Source of the DNA: Erysipelotrichaceae bacterium
GTDB lineage: Bacteria > Bacillota_I > Bacilli_A > Erysipelotrichales > Erysipelotrichaceae
Length of the DNA stretch: 17,851 bases
Direction: 5' to 3'
Assembly (NCBI GenBank): GCA_900754715.1
Contig: CAAEDX010000155.1
Span: 1 to 17,851 of the forward strand
In this document: piece by piece, positions 1-6,234 of the stretch
Numbering within the stretch: position 1 is the stretch's first letter
Layout of the letters: each line of letters opens with the position of its first letter
Made by a program: the position numbers and the translations under genes
The notes under the pieces: model-generated
Told to the model about the DNA's origin: nothing
The model's database searches: none
What the model saw: the letters and a program-made list of their open reading frames with translations, nothing else

Positions 1-155
1 CGCTGACGCCGAAGAGCGAAGCATCGACAGATGCCGCAGGCAATACGACAGGAGAGACGACGAATACCGCGGCAGCGGCACAGACCGGACTGATGCTTGT
101 ATTGATGCTCACGGCCGCTGGCGCACTGTGGACTTGCAGAAAAAGAGCACATTGA
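1..155 (+). CDS. C-terminal end of a probable cell-wall-anchored surface protein (5' truncated)
   Basis: The open frame enters from the left edge with complete codons from position 3 and stops at TGA 153-155, giving 50 residues. The tail is a Thr/Ala/Ser-rich low-complexity linker, then AAQTG, a hydrophobic stretch (LMLVLMLTAAGALW) and a short basic end (CRKRAH). This order (polar linker, TG-containing motif, membrane segment, positive tail) is the layout of a sortase sorting signal. The motif is not canonical LPXTG, so either a variant sortase acts on it or the protein simply stays anchored by its C-terminal helix. Nothing of the functional domain lies in the window. A strong terminator follows 10 bp after the stop, so this gene ends its own transcript. 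Confidence 0.6.
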   Translation, partial: LTPKSEASTDAAGNTTGETTNTAAAAQTGLMLVLMLTAAGALWTCRKRAH

Positions 156-164
156 TGACTTTGG

Positions 165-201
165 AAAATCTCATGCGGAAATCCCATGAGATTTTCTTTT
201 T
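165..201 (+). terminator. Rho-independent terminator of the surface protein gene
   Basis: Perfect 11-bp inverted repeat AAAATCTCATG (165-175) / CATGAGATTTT (185-195) with a 9-nt loop, followed by CTTTTTG. It separates the surface protein gene from the metY promoter. Confidence 0.85.
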
Positions 202-219
202 GCGCTATGTAAAGTAACA

Positions 220-248
220 TTGAAACTAACTGGAAAACTGTGTAAAAT
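220..248 (+). promoter_or_regulatory. Predicted metY-metA promoter
   Basis: TTGAAA (220-225) and TAAAAT (243-248) are separated by exactly 17 bp. The predicted transcription start is near 255, so the leader before the ATG at 279 is only about 25 nt. That leaves no room for an S-box (SAM) or T-box leader. Confidence 0.7.
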
Positions 249-278
249 GATACAGAGAAAGAAAGGAGCTTTCATATC

Positions 279-1544
279 ATGAAACCTGAAACTTTATGCC
301 TGCATGCAGGATATCATCCGAAAAACGCGGAACCGCGTGTGGTGCCGATCGTACAAAGCACCACATATGTATATGACTCTACCGAAGAGGTCGCTTCGGT
401 CTTTGACGAACCGACCAAGTCACTGATCTATTCTCGTTTTGCCAACCCGACCGTCATGGCCGTGGAAGACAAGATCGCGGAACTAGAGGGCGGCGTAGGC
501 GCGATGTGCACGACTTCCGGTCAGGCCGCCACTCTGCTTTCCATCCTGAACATCTGCAAGGCCGGGGACAGCTTCATCAGCACGACCGAGATCTATGGCG
601 GAACGGTCAACCTGTTCTCCTTCACCTTGAAAAAGCTGGGCATCGAATGCATCTTCGTCGATGCCAATGCCAGCGATGAAGAGATCGACAAGGCCTTCCA
701 GCCCAATACGAAGGCCGTATTTGGCGAAACGATCGCCAACCCAGCGCTGACGGTGCTGGACATCAGCCGTTTTGCGGACATCGCACATCGCCATGGCGTA
801 CCGCTGATCGTGGATAACACGTTCGCGACGCCGATCCTGTGCCGCCCGTTTGATTTTGGCGCGGACATCGTCATCCACTCTACCTCAAAATACATGGATG
901 GCCATGCCGTTCAGGTCGGCGGCGTCATCGTCGACAGCGGCAAATTTGACTGGAACAATGGCAACTTCCCGGAATTGACCGAACCTGATGAATCTTATCA
1001 TGGCTTGATCTATACCGAGACATATGGCAATAAAGCCTATATCATCAAGGCGCGCATGCAGCTGATGCGTGACTTCGGCGTCTATCCGGCGGCTCATTCC
1101 GCCTTCCTGCTCAACCTCGGCCTGGAAACGCTGGCCGTGCGCATGAAGCAGTATTGCGAGAACGCGATGACCGTTGCCCGCTTCCTGGAGAGCCAGGAAC
1201 AAGTGGAAAGCGTCACTTACCCGGGGCTTGAATCTGATGCCAACCATGCGCTGGCCCAGAAATATCTGAAGGGCGCCAGCGGCGTCATCTCCTTTGAGAT
1301 GAAGGGCGGCAGAGAAGCTGCCATGAAGTTCATGAATGCCCTGAAGCTTGCCAGCAACGAAGTGCACGTGGCCGATATCCGCACCTGTGTGCTGCATCCG
1401 GCCAGCGAAACGCATCGTCAGCTCACGGATCAGCAGCTGAAAGATGCCGGTATCAGCGGCGGCATGATCCGCTTCTCCGTCGGACTGGAAAGCATCGACG
1501 ACATCCTGGACGACCTGAAACAGGCCTTTGCCGCGATCGCGTAA
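279..1544 (+). CDS. metY: O-acetylhomoserine sulfhydrylase (MetY)
   Basis: A PLP-dependent enzyme of the Cys/Met metabolism family, 421 residues, the usual MetY length. It makes homocysteine from O-acetylhomoserine and sulfide in the cytoplasm. Visible landmarks are YSRFANPT (51-58; substrate/PLP loop), TTSGQAA (78-84), VDNTFATP (178-185) and HSTSKY (200-205), where K204 is the expected PLP Schiff-base lysine. The longer C-terminal half with ESYHGLIYTETYGNKA and HPASETHRQL is typical of O-acetylhomoserine/O-acetylserine sulfhydrylases rather than of cystathionine lyases, which are about 40 residues shorter. The start is fixed by AAAGGAG (262-268), 10 nt upstream. It is followed 12 bp later by metA, the gene making its substrate, which favours the homoserine over the serine ester. 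Confidence 0.93.
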   Translation: MKPETLCLHAGYHPKNAEPRVVPIVQSTTYVYDSTEEVASVFDEPTKSLIYSRFANPTVMAVEDKIAELEGGVGAMCTTSGQAATLLSILNICKAGDSFISTTEIYGGTVNLFSFTLKKLGIECIFVDANASDEEIDKAFQPNTKAVFGETIANPALTVLDISRFADIAHRHGVPLIVDNTFATPILCRPFDFGADIVIHSTSKYMDGHAVQVGGVIVDSGKFDWNNGNFPELTEPDESYHGLIYTETYGNKAYIIKARMQLMRDFGVYPAAHSAFLLNLGLETLAVRMKQYCENAMTVARFLESQEQVESVTYPGLESDANHALAQKYLKGASGVISFEMKGGREAAMKFMNALKLASNEVHVADIRTCVLHPASETHRQLTDQQLKDAGISGGMIRFSVGLESIDDILDDLKQAFAAIA

Positions 1545-1556
1545 GGAGGCGGGCGC

Positions 1557-2495
1557 ATGCCGATCAACATCCCCAATGGGCTTCCGGCCAAAGCCATCCT
1601 GGAAAGCGAGAAGATATTCGCGCTGGAAGAGGATGTCGCCAAGAAACAGGATATCCGCCCGCTGAAGGTGGCTATCCTGAACCTGATGCCCAAGAAGATC
1701 GAGACTGAGACGCAGATCCTGCGCCTCATCAGCAAGTCCCCGCTGCAGGTGGACATCGATTTCATGAAGGTCTCCTCGCATACATCGAAAAATACCAGTG
1801 CCGATCATCTGGTCAAGTTCTATGACAACTTCGAAGTCCTGCGCAAAAATTATTATGACGGGCTCATCATCACCGGAGCGCCGGTAGAACACCTGCCCTA
1901 TGAAGAAGTGGACTACTGGGAAGAGCTGTGCGATATCATGGACTGGAGCCGCACCCATGTTTACTCCACCATGCACATCTGCTGGGGCGCTCAGGCCGGT
2001 CTGTATTATCATTACGGCATCGAAAAGCACCTGCTTCCGCAGAAGATGTTCGGCATCTTCCCCCAGAAGCTCTGCGATGAATACAACTTTCTGACCAATG
2101 GGTTTGACGAGATCCACATGACCCCGCATTCCCGGCATACCGCCATCGATGAGGAACAGCTGAAACGTGCGAAGGAACTAGAGGTACTCTCTTGTTCAGA
2201 AGTGAGCGGCACCAACATCTGCGCCACTGCCGACTTCCGGCAGATCTTCATCCTCGGCCATCTCGAATATGGCGTGGAAACGCTCGCCCAGGAATATTTC
2301 CGCGACCTGAACCAGCATAAGCCGATCCAGATCCCGGTCAATTATTTCCCGGATGATGATCCATCCCGCCCGCCGGTGCTCACATGGCGTTCACATGCCA
2401 ATCTGCTTTACCGCAACTGGCTCAACTATGTCTATCAGATGACGCCATATCATCTTGAAGAGATCGAAGAGCTGCCAAGGCCAAGACACGTTTAA
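1557..2495 (+). CDS. metA: Homoserine O-acetyltransferase, MetA family
   Basis: MetA/HST family acyltransferase, 312 residues. It acylates homoserine as the first committed step of methionine synthesis. The catalytic Cys142 lies in HICWGAQA (140-147), and His235 and Glu237 in GHLEY. Residue 111, in ITGAPVEHLP, is glutamate. In characterised MetA proteins Glu111 goes with acetyl-CoA and Gly111 with succinyl-CoA, so I infer O-acetylhomoserine as the product, matching MetY upstream. The ribosome binding site AAGGAGG (1543-1549) overlaps the metY stop codon, so the two are co-transcribed and probably translationally coupled. The stop codon lies inside the left arm of the terminator. Confidence 0.94.
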   Translation: MPINIPNGLPAKAILESEKIFALEEDVAKKQDIRPLKVAILNLMPKKIETETQILRLISKSPLQVDIDFMKVSSHTSKNTSADHLVKFYDNFEVLRKNYYDGLIITGAPVEHLPYEEVDYWEELCDIMDWSRTHVYSTMHICWGAQAGLYYHYGIEKHLLPQKMFGIFPQKLCDEYNFLTNGFDEIHMTPHSRHTAIDEEQLKRAKELEVLSCSEVSGTNICATADFRQIFILGHLEYGVETLAQEYFRDLNQHKPIQIPVNYFPDDDPSRPPVLTWRSHANLLYRNWLNYVYQMTPYHLEEIEELPRPRHV

Positions 2496-2523
2496 AAGGG
2501 AACTCGCGCGAGTTCCCTTTTTT
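2494..2523. terminator. Bidirectional terminator between metA and the Lrp-type gene
   Basis: Inverted repeat AAAAGGGAACTC (2494-2505) / GAGTTCCCTTTT (2510-2521) with GCGC as loop and an A-tract and T-tract on the two flanks, so it can work on both strands. It overlaps both the metA stop codon and the stop codon of the minus-strand gene. Confidence 0.9.
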
Positions 2524-2980
2524 ACAGCCGCAATCCCTTGACATCCTTGATCCGCGTCAGGATCATGCTGCAGCTGCACTTGACGATGCCCGGCAAAGGA
2601 TCGATCGTCTCCGTGATCAGTTTTTCCATCTCTTCATGAGAAGCGGCAACAGCATGCACATGCAGACGACAGTTTCCGCTTACCCGATAGATCTGCGTGA
2701 TGAGGTCATTCGCTTGCAAGATCCTCGTCACTTCCGACAATGAATCCGGGCGTGCCTCGATCTCAAAATAACAGGAAAGCGCGCCGCTGATCTTCTGCGG
2801 ATCGATGATCGCGGTGTACGCTTCGATGATGCCCTTTTCCTCAAGCGCCTGCACCCGCATCTTGACCGCCACCCGTGAGATGCCGATCTGTTTGCCAATC
2901 TGCGCGTAAGACATGCGCGCGTTGTGGATCAGCAGCCTGACGATCTGTTGATCCAGCTCATCCAGTCCATCCAGAAACAT
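2522..2980 (-). CDS. Lrp/AsnC family transcriptional regulator
   Basis: 152-residue regulator with the classic Lrp layout. The N-terminal winged helix-turn-helix begins LDELDQQIVRLL; the recognition region is YAQIGKQIGISRVAVKMRV. The C-terminal ligand-binding/oligomerisation (RAM) half contains RVSGNCRLHVHAVA. Proteins of this family form octamers or dimers and sense amino acids. The frame is open further upstream, but GAGGAG lies 8 nt before the ATG at 2980, which is the better start; an ATG two codons earlier is too close to that site. It is divergent from a MATE exporter and convergent with metY-metA, so local control of the exporter is likely and control of methionine genes possible; both are inference. 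Confidence 0.88.
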   Translation of the reverse strand: MFLDGLDELDQQIVRLLIHNARMSYAQIGKQIGISRVAVKMRVQALEEKGIIEAYTAIIDPQKISGALSCYFEIEARPDSLSEVTRILQANDLITQIYRVSGNCRLHVHAVAASHEEMEKLITETIDPLPGIVKCSCSMILTRIKDVKGLRL

Positions 2981-3005
2981 GATCATCGCTCCTCTCGCTG
3001 GCGTC

Positions 3006-3035
3006 ATTATATCGTTTTCGCAAAGCTGCCGTCAA
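3006..3035 (-). promoter_or_regulatory. Predicted promoter of the Lrp-type gene
   Basis: Read on the minus strand: TTGACG (3030-3035) and TATAAT (3006-3011) with an 18-bp spacer. The -35 box is only 10 bp from the -35 box of the divergent MATE promoter, so a regulator bound here could affect both. Confidence 0.7.
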
Positions 3036-3045
3036 GCTTCGGGAA

Positions 3046-3075
3046 TTGACAGGATCACAATGATCTACGTATAAT
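3046..3075 (+). promoter_or_regulatory. Predicted promoter of the MATE exporter
   Basis: Consensus TTGACA (3046-3051) and TATAAT (3070-3075), spacer 18 bp. This is the strongest-looking promoter in the window and would need repression to be silent. Confidence 0.78.
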
Positions 3076-3090
3076 GATTACAGATGTTAA

Positions 3091-3106
3091 TTTGTAAATT
3101 TACAAA
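3091..3106. promoter_or_regulatory. Perfect 16-bp palindrome, probable operator
   Basis: TTTGTAAATTTACAAA is a perfect palindrome starting about 10 bp after the predicted transcription start of the MATE gene and ending just before its ribosome binding site. The position suits a repressor that blocks transcript elongation or initiation. The divergent Lrp-type protein is the obvious candidate binder. The core is all A/T pairs and there is no T-tract, so it is not a terminator. Confidence 0.6.
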
Positions 3107-3124
3107 CGAAAGGTGATGATCCAC

Positions 3125-4489
3125 ATGAATCATGAGCTTACTCAAGGTCCTGTCATCCGGACCATGATCCGCTTTGCGATTCCGATGATCCTTGGCGATC
3201 TGCTGCAGCAATGCTACAATATCGCGGACACCTTGATCGTCGGCCGTTTTCTGGGCACCGATGCCCTGGCTGCCGTCGGTTCCGCTTTTTCTCTGATGAC
3301 CTTTCTCACCTCTATCTTGCTGGGGCTGGCCATGGGCAGCGGCACCGTCTTTTCGATCCGCTATGGGCAGAAAAAAACGAAAGCGCTGAAAGAATGCGTC
3401 CGCGCTTCCTTCGCGCTCTTAGGCACGATCACGATCATCCTGAATCTGATCGTTTTTTCAGGCATTGACTGGATCATCCAGATCCTGCAGACCCCGGCCG
3501 AGCTGACTGCTTTGATGCGTGAATATCTCATCGTGATCTTTGTCGGGCTCATCGGCATCTTTCTCTATAATTTTTTTGCGGCGCTGCTGCGCGCATTGGG
3601 CAATTCCCTTATCCCGCTCGTATTCCTCGCTGTCTCCGCCGTGCTCAACATCATCCTGGACCTATGGTTCGTCGCCGGGCTGAAGCGCGGTGTGGCCGGT
3701 GCGGCAGAAGCGACCGTCATCGCCCAATATGTCTCAGGCATCGGCATCATGCTGTATGCTTTCCGCCGTTTCCCGCAGCTGTTCCACAGCGAGGAAAAGA
3801 TCCGGCTGCGCCGCTGTCGCATTCGCGAGATCGCGGGCTTCTCCGCATTGACCTGTCTGCAGCAATCGATCATGAACCTCGGCATCCTGGCCGTACAAGG
3901 ACTGGTCAACAGCTTCGGCACAGTGACCATGGCCGCCTTTGCGGCAGGCGTGAAGATCGATGCCTTCGCTTATCTTCCGGTCCAGGATTTCGGCAACGCC
4001 TTTTCCATCTTCATCGCACAAAATTACGGTGCCGGCAAACAAACCCGCATCAAAAAAGGCATCCGGGCCGCCGCATTGACCACAATAGCTTTCGGCGCGC
4101 TCATCTCCGCGGCCGTCTTTCTGTTTGCCCGTCCTCTGATGACGCTGTTCATCGATGCTGGTGAGCGCGCCGTCATCCACGAGGGCATCGGCTACCTGCG
4201 CATCGAAGGGGCGTTTTATCCGCTGATCGGACTGTTGTTCCTGCTTTACGGGCTGTATCGCTCCTTAGGCCGCCCCGGCATGTCCGTCGTGCTCACGATC
4301 ATCTCCTTAGGCAGCCGGGTCACGCTCGCCTATGCGCTCGCCGCCATCCCTGGCATCGGGGTGAGCGGCATCTGGTGGTCAGTGCCTATCGGCTGGCTGC
4401 TGGCCGATGTCCTGGGCGTGAGCTATTGGCTGATACGCAAGAAGAAACTGCTTCCTGATGCCGAAGATAAAAACCGCGGACGCCTATAG
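3125..4489 (+). CDS. MATE family multidrug/Na+ (or H+) antiporter
   Basis: 454-residue polytopic membrane protein with about 12 hydrophobic segments in two homologous halves, the MATE layout. The N-terminus LTQGPVIRTMIRFAIPMI and the following QQCYNIADTLIVGRFLGTDALAAVG match the first MATE helices (MepA/DinF/NorM type), and the second half repeats the pattern (FAAGVKIDAFAYLPVQDFGNAFS). It should export cationic drugs or metabolites using an ion gradient; the substrate cannot be read from the sequence. A GTG at 3113 and an ATG at 3116 lie inside the ribosome binding site AAAGGTGA, so ATG 3125 is the supported start. The palindrome and the divergent regulator upstream suggest inducible expression. 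The stop overlaps a terminator. Confidence 0.9.
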   Translation: MNHELTQGPVIRTMIRFAIPMILGDLLQQCYNIADTLIVGRFLGTDALAAVGSAFSLMTFLTSILLGLAMGSGTVFSIRYGQKKTKALKECVRASFALLGTITIILNLIVFSGIDWIIQILQTPAELTALMREYLIVIFVGLIGIFLYNFFAALLRALGNSLIPLVFLAVSAVLNIILDLWFVAGLKRGVAGAAEATVIAQYVSGIGIMLYAFRRFPQLFHSEEKIRLRRCRIREIAGFSALTCLQQSIMNLGILAVQGLVNSFGTVTMAAFAAGVKIDAFAYLPVQDFGNAFSIFIAQNYGAGKQTRIKKGIRAAALTTIAFGALISAAVFLFARPLMTLFIDAGERAVIHEGIGYLRIEGAFYPLIGLLFLLYGLYRSLGRPGMSVVLTIISLGSRVTLAYALAAIPGIGVSGIWWSVPIGWLLADVLGVSYWLIRKKKLLPDAEDKNRGRL

Positions 4490-4516
4490 GGTTTTGCCCT
4501 CCAAGCGTCCGCTTTT
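4469..4516. terminator. Bidirectional terminator between the MATE gene and tsaC
   Basis: GCGGACGC (4476-4483) pairs with GCGTCCGC (4505-4512), with a smaller inner hairpin AGGG/CCCT. TTTT follows on the plus strand and, read on the minus strand, GGTTTTT follows the other arm. The MATE stop codon lies within it. Confidence 0.8.
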
Positions 4517-4533
4517 CTGCCTTCGCGTCTTTT

Positions 4534-5142
4534 TCATGCATTCAGCGCCGCGTCGATCTGCGCGCTGGTGATCGGTCCTTCCCTGAGCACCTTCACTTTA
4601 TCACCGCTCAGATCGATGATCGTGCTGGCGCTCAGGCATCCGCATGTGCCCTTCACGATGCCGTCAATGCGCCCATCCAGCTGCCGCATCACTTCCGCAA
4701 AAGTCGTGCCGGTCGCTTCCCCGCTGCGGTTGGCGCTGCTGACCAGCATCGGCACGCCGCAGCCTTCGATCAGCTTCAGCACGAAGGGATCGTCAGGCAT
4801 GCGCACCCCGATCGTCTCCCAGCCGTTGGTCATGTAATCCGGCAATGCCGGCTGACGTCTCATCACCAGCGTCAGCGCTCCCGGCATGAAGGCGCGGACG
4901 ATCTTCTCGGTCCGTTCATCCACACAGGCGACCATGCGCAACTGCGCCAGCGAGCTCACCATGGTCGGGACCGGCTTGTTTTCCGGTCTTCCTTTCGCCT
5001 GTTTCAGCCGTTCCAGCGCCTGCGCATCGCTGCTGATCACCCCGAGCCCATACACCGTATCGGTAGGAAACGCGATCATCTGTCCGGCCTTCAGCGCGGC
5101 AACGATCTCCTCCAGCTGTTCCTTTTCATAGATCTTCGTCAT
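4534..5142 (-). CDS. tsaC: L-threonylcarbamoyladenylate synthase (TsaC/YrdC/Sua5 family)
   Basis: 202 residues, the short TsaC type without the C-terminal Sua5 domain. It condenses threonine, bicarbonate and ATP to threonylcarbamoyl-AMP, the precursor of the t6A37 modification of ANN-decoding tRNAs. Diagnostic motifs are FPTDTVYGLG (25-34), K-G-R (50-52) in the ATP/threonine pocket, GVRMP (112-116), SSANRSG (135-141) and STIIDL (173-178). The open frame extends upstream to 5196, but AAGGAGG lies 6 nt before the ATG at 5142 and the extension has no family similarity, so 5142 is the start. The last reading frame of the decayed locus upstream runs across this start codon, so tsaC was probably once translationally coupled to that gene. 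Confidence 0.93.
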   Translation of the reverse strand: MTKIYEKEQLEEIVAALKAGQMIAFPTDTVYGLGVISSDAQALERLKQAKGRPENKPVPTMVSSLAQLRMVACVDERTEKIVRAFMPGALTLVMRRQPALPDYMTNGWETIGVRMPDDPFVLKLIEGCGVPMLVSSANRSGEATGTTFAEVMRQLDGRIDGIVKGTCGCLSASTIIDLSGDKVKVLREGPITSAQIDAALNA

Positions 5143-6083
5143 CTTTGTCCTCCTTCGAAAATGCATAGCATATGCTTGCGTCTTCCAGCTCTTCATACAG
5201 CTGCAACATCATATTTGCGTCAATTTGACTGACATCACTTCAAGCATTCCTTCACCTGATCCTGCACCTTTTTTGCTTTCTGCTGCTCTTCATACTCCTA
5301 GCGTGCTGCCGTGCGACGCTCCATTGCGGATCTTTCGGGCTGCCTGCACGAGCATATCCTTTTCTTCCTTAGATATCCCTTTCACACCACGATCGACCCA
5401 TGAAGCAATATCGCCATTGCGCAAATGAACGCAATACAGATATTGGAGCCAATTCTCATCGATCTCGTTTTGGCGAAGCAGATCATATGCCTGACGTACC
5501 ACATCGATGCGCAGATCCGCGTCATAATAACTGCCTGCCGCTAAGAAAAATATCATCTTTTCCGATAGATGTAATGATCATTTCCTTCCTCATCCCGGAC
5601 ATGGCTGATATGCCGATAAAGCCACAGGCTCTGGATATCTCCCAGTTCCATCTGTGCGGTGATCGACTGGCATCACCACACAGGAACGCAAGATGCCCAA
5701 CACAGCGAATTCACGCTGCTGACGCGCATGGATCTGATCCCAGTCAGCCATGCTCAGCGCGCTTGATCACCGTCTCCAGCTCTCGATCCAGATGTATGGT
5801 CAGATCAAGGTCGGCTTCGATAAATAGAGCATCAACAATGAAAAATGTCCATATTGCCCTCTATCAAGATCATTCGCTCTTAATGATCCAGCCTTTGCAA
5901 GAGCCTCAGCTCATCCTCACTCATCTCCAGCAAATATGCCGGATCTTTCTTGAGCTTTTCGCCGATTTCATCTCCCATCTGTTTTCGTGTGATCTTCTCA
6001 TACGCTTTGCCATGACCGCTCATGAAATCCTGATAAATCTCATAAACGTCTCTCTTGTCGTCTAATCCTATTCTCTCCTTCAT
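5126..6083 (-). pseudogene. Multi-frameshift remnant of one unknown gene upstream of tsaC
   Basis: Reading from ATG 6083 (GAGGAG 7 nt upstream) gives 67 residues, rich in charged helix (KITRKQMGDEIGEKL, MSEDELRLLQRL), to a TAA at 5880-5882. Beyond it, coding-like segments continue in shifting frames: MILIEGNMDIF (from 5873), then VDALFIEADLDLTIHLDRE, then DWDQIHARQQREFAVLGI, then QMELGDIQSLWLYRHISHV, then an 88-residue open stretch (5556-5290; DLRIDVVRQAYDLLRQNEI and ENWLQYLYCVHLRNGDIA), then YEEQQKAKKVQDQVKECLK, and finally MMLQLYEELEDASICYAFSK ending at 5126 inside tsaC. Shifts fall near 5842, 5750, 5672, 5557, 5300 and 5238. Joined, they give about 310 residues of soluble, largely helical protein of no family I recognise. 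Alternatives are sequencing indels or a few separate small ORFs; the continuity of coding-like sequence on one strand favours one decayed gene. Confidence 0.68.
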
Positions 6084-6106
6084 CGGATCTCTCCTCACTT
6101 TTCTCT

Positions 6107-6136
6107 ATTGTATCGTTTTTTGTTTCATCATGCCAG
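6107..6136 (-). promoter_or_regulatory. Predicted promoter of the decayed gene-tsaC unit
   Basis: Read on the minus strand: CTGGCA (6131-6136) and TACAAT (6107-6112), spacer 18 bp, just upstream of the GAGGAG that serves ATG 6083. As I see no better promoter directly before tsaC, this may still drive tsaC through the remnant. Confidence 0.45.
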
Positions 6137-6177
6137 TTCGAGCGGTCAAAAACACCATTTCCTGGCTTGCCGTTCTA

Positions 6178-6206
6178 TTGACTTTCCCTCTTGTGCTTGC
6201 TAGGAT
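6178..6206 (+). promoter_or_regulatory. Predicted mnmE-tatD promoter
   Basis: TTGACT (6178-6183), 17-bp spacer, TAGGAT (6201-6206) preceded by TGC, which makes it an extended -10. An inverted repeat CCCTCTTG (6186-6193) / CAAGAGGG (6217-6224) straddles the -10 element and the start site. Confidence 0.6.
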
Positions 6207-6234
6207 GTAAAAAGACCAAGAGGGAGGAATGCAC

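Noticed and set aside
202..278. Riboswitch upstream of metY
   Set aside because: The predicted leader is about 25 nt and shows no conserved S-box or T-box elements.
885..2138. 417-codon open frame on the minus strand across metY and metA
   Set aside because: It is antisense to two clearly identified enzymes, has no family motifs, and its His/Asp/Gln-rich composition is typical of a shadow frame in sequence rich in GATC and CTG/CAG codons.
3113..3124. GTG 3113 and ATG 3116 as starts of the MATE gene
   Set aside because: Both codons are part of the AAAGGTGATG ribosome binding site; ATG 3125 is correctly spaced.
5400..6065. 221-codon open frame on the plus strand
   Set aside because: It is antisense to the decayed gene. 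Its product is Cys/His/Arg-rich with no recognisable pattern, whereas the minus strand gives coherent helical segments in succession and a proper ribosome binding site.
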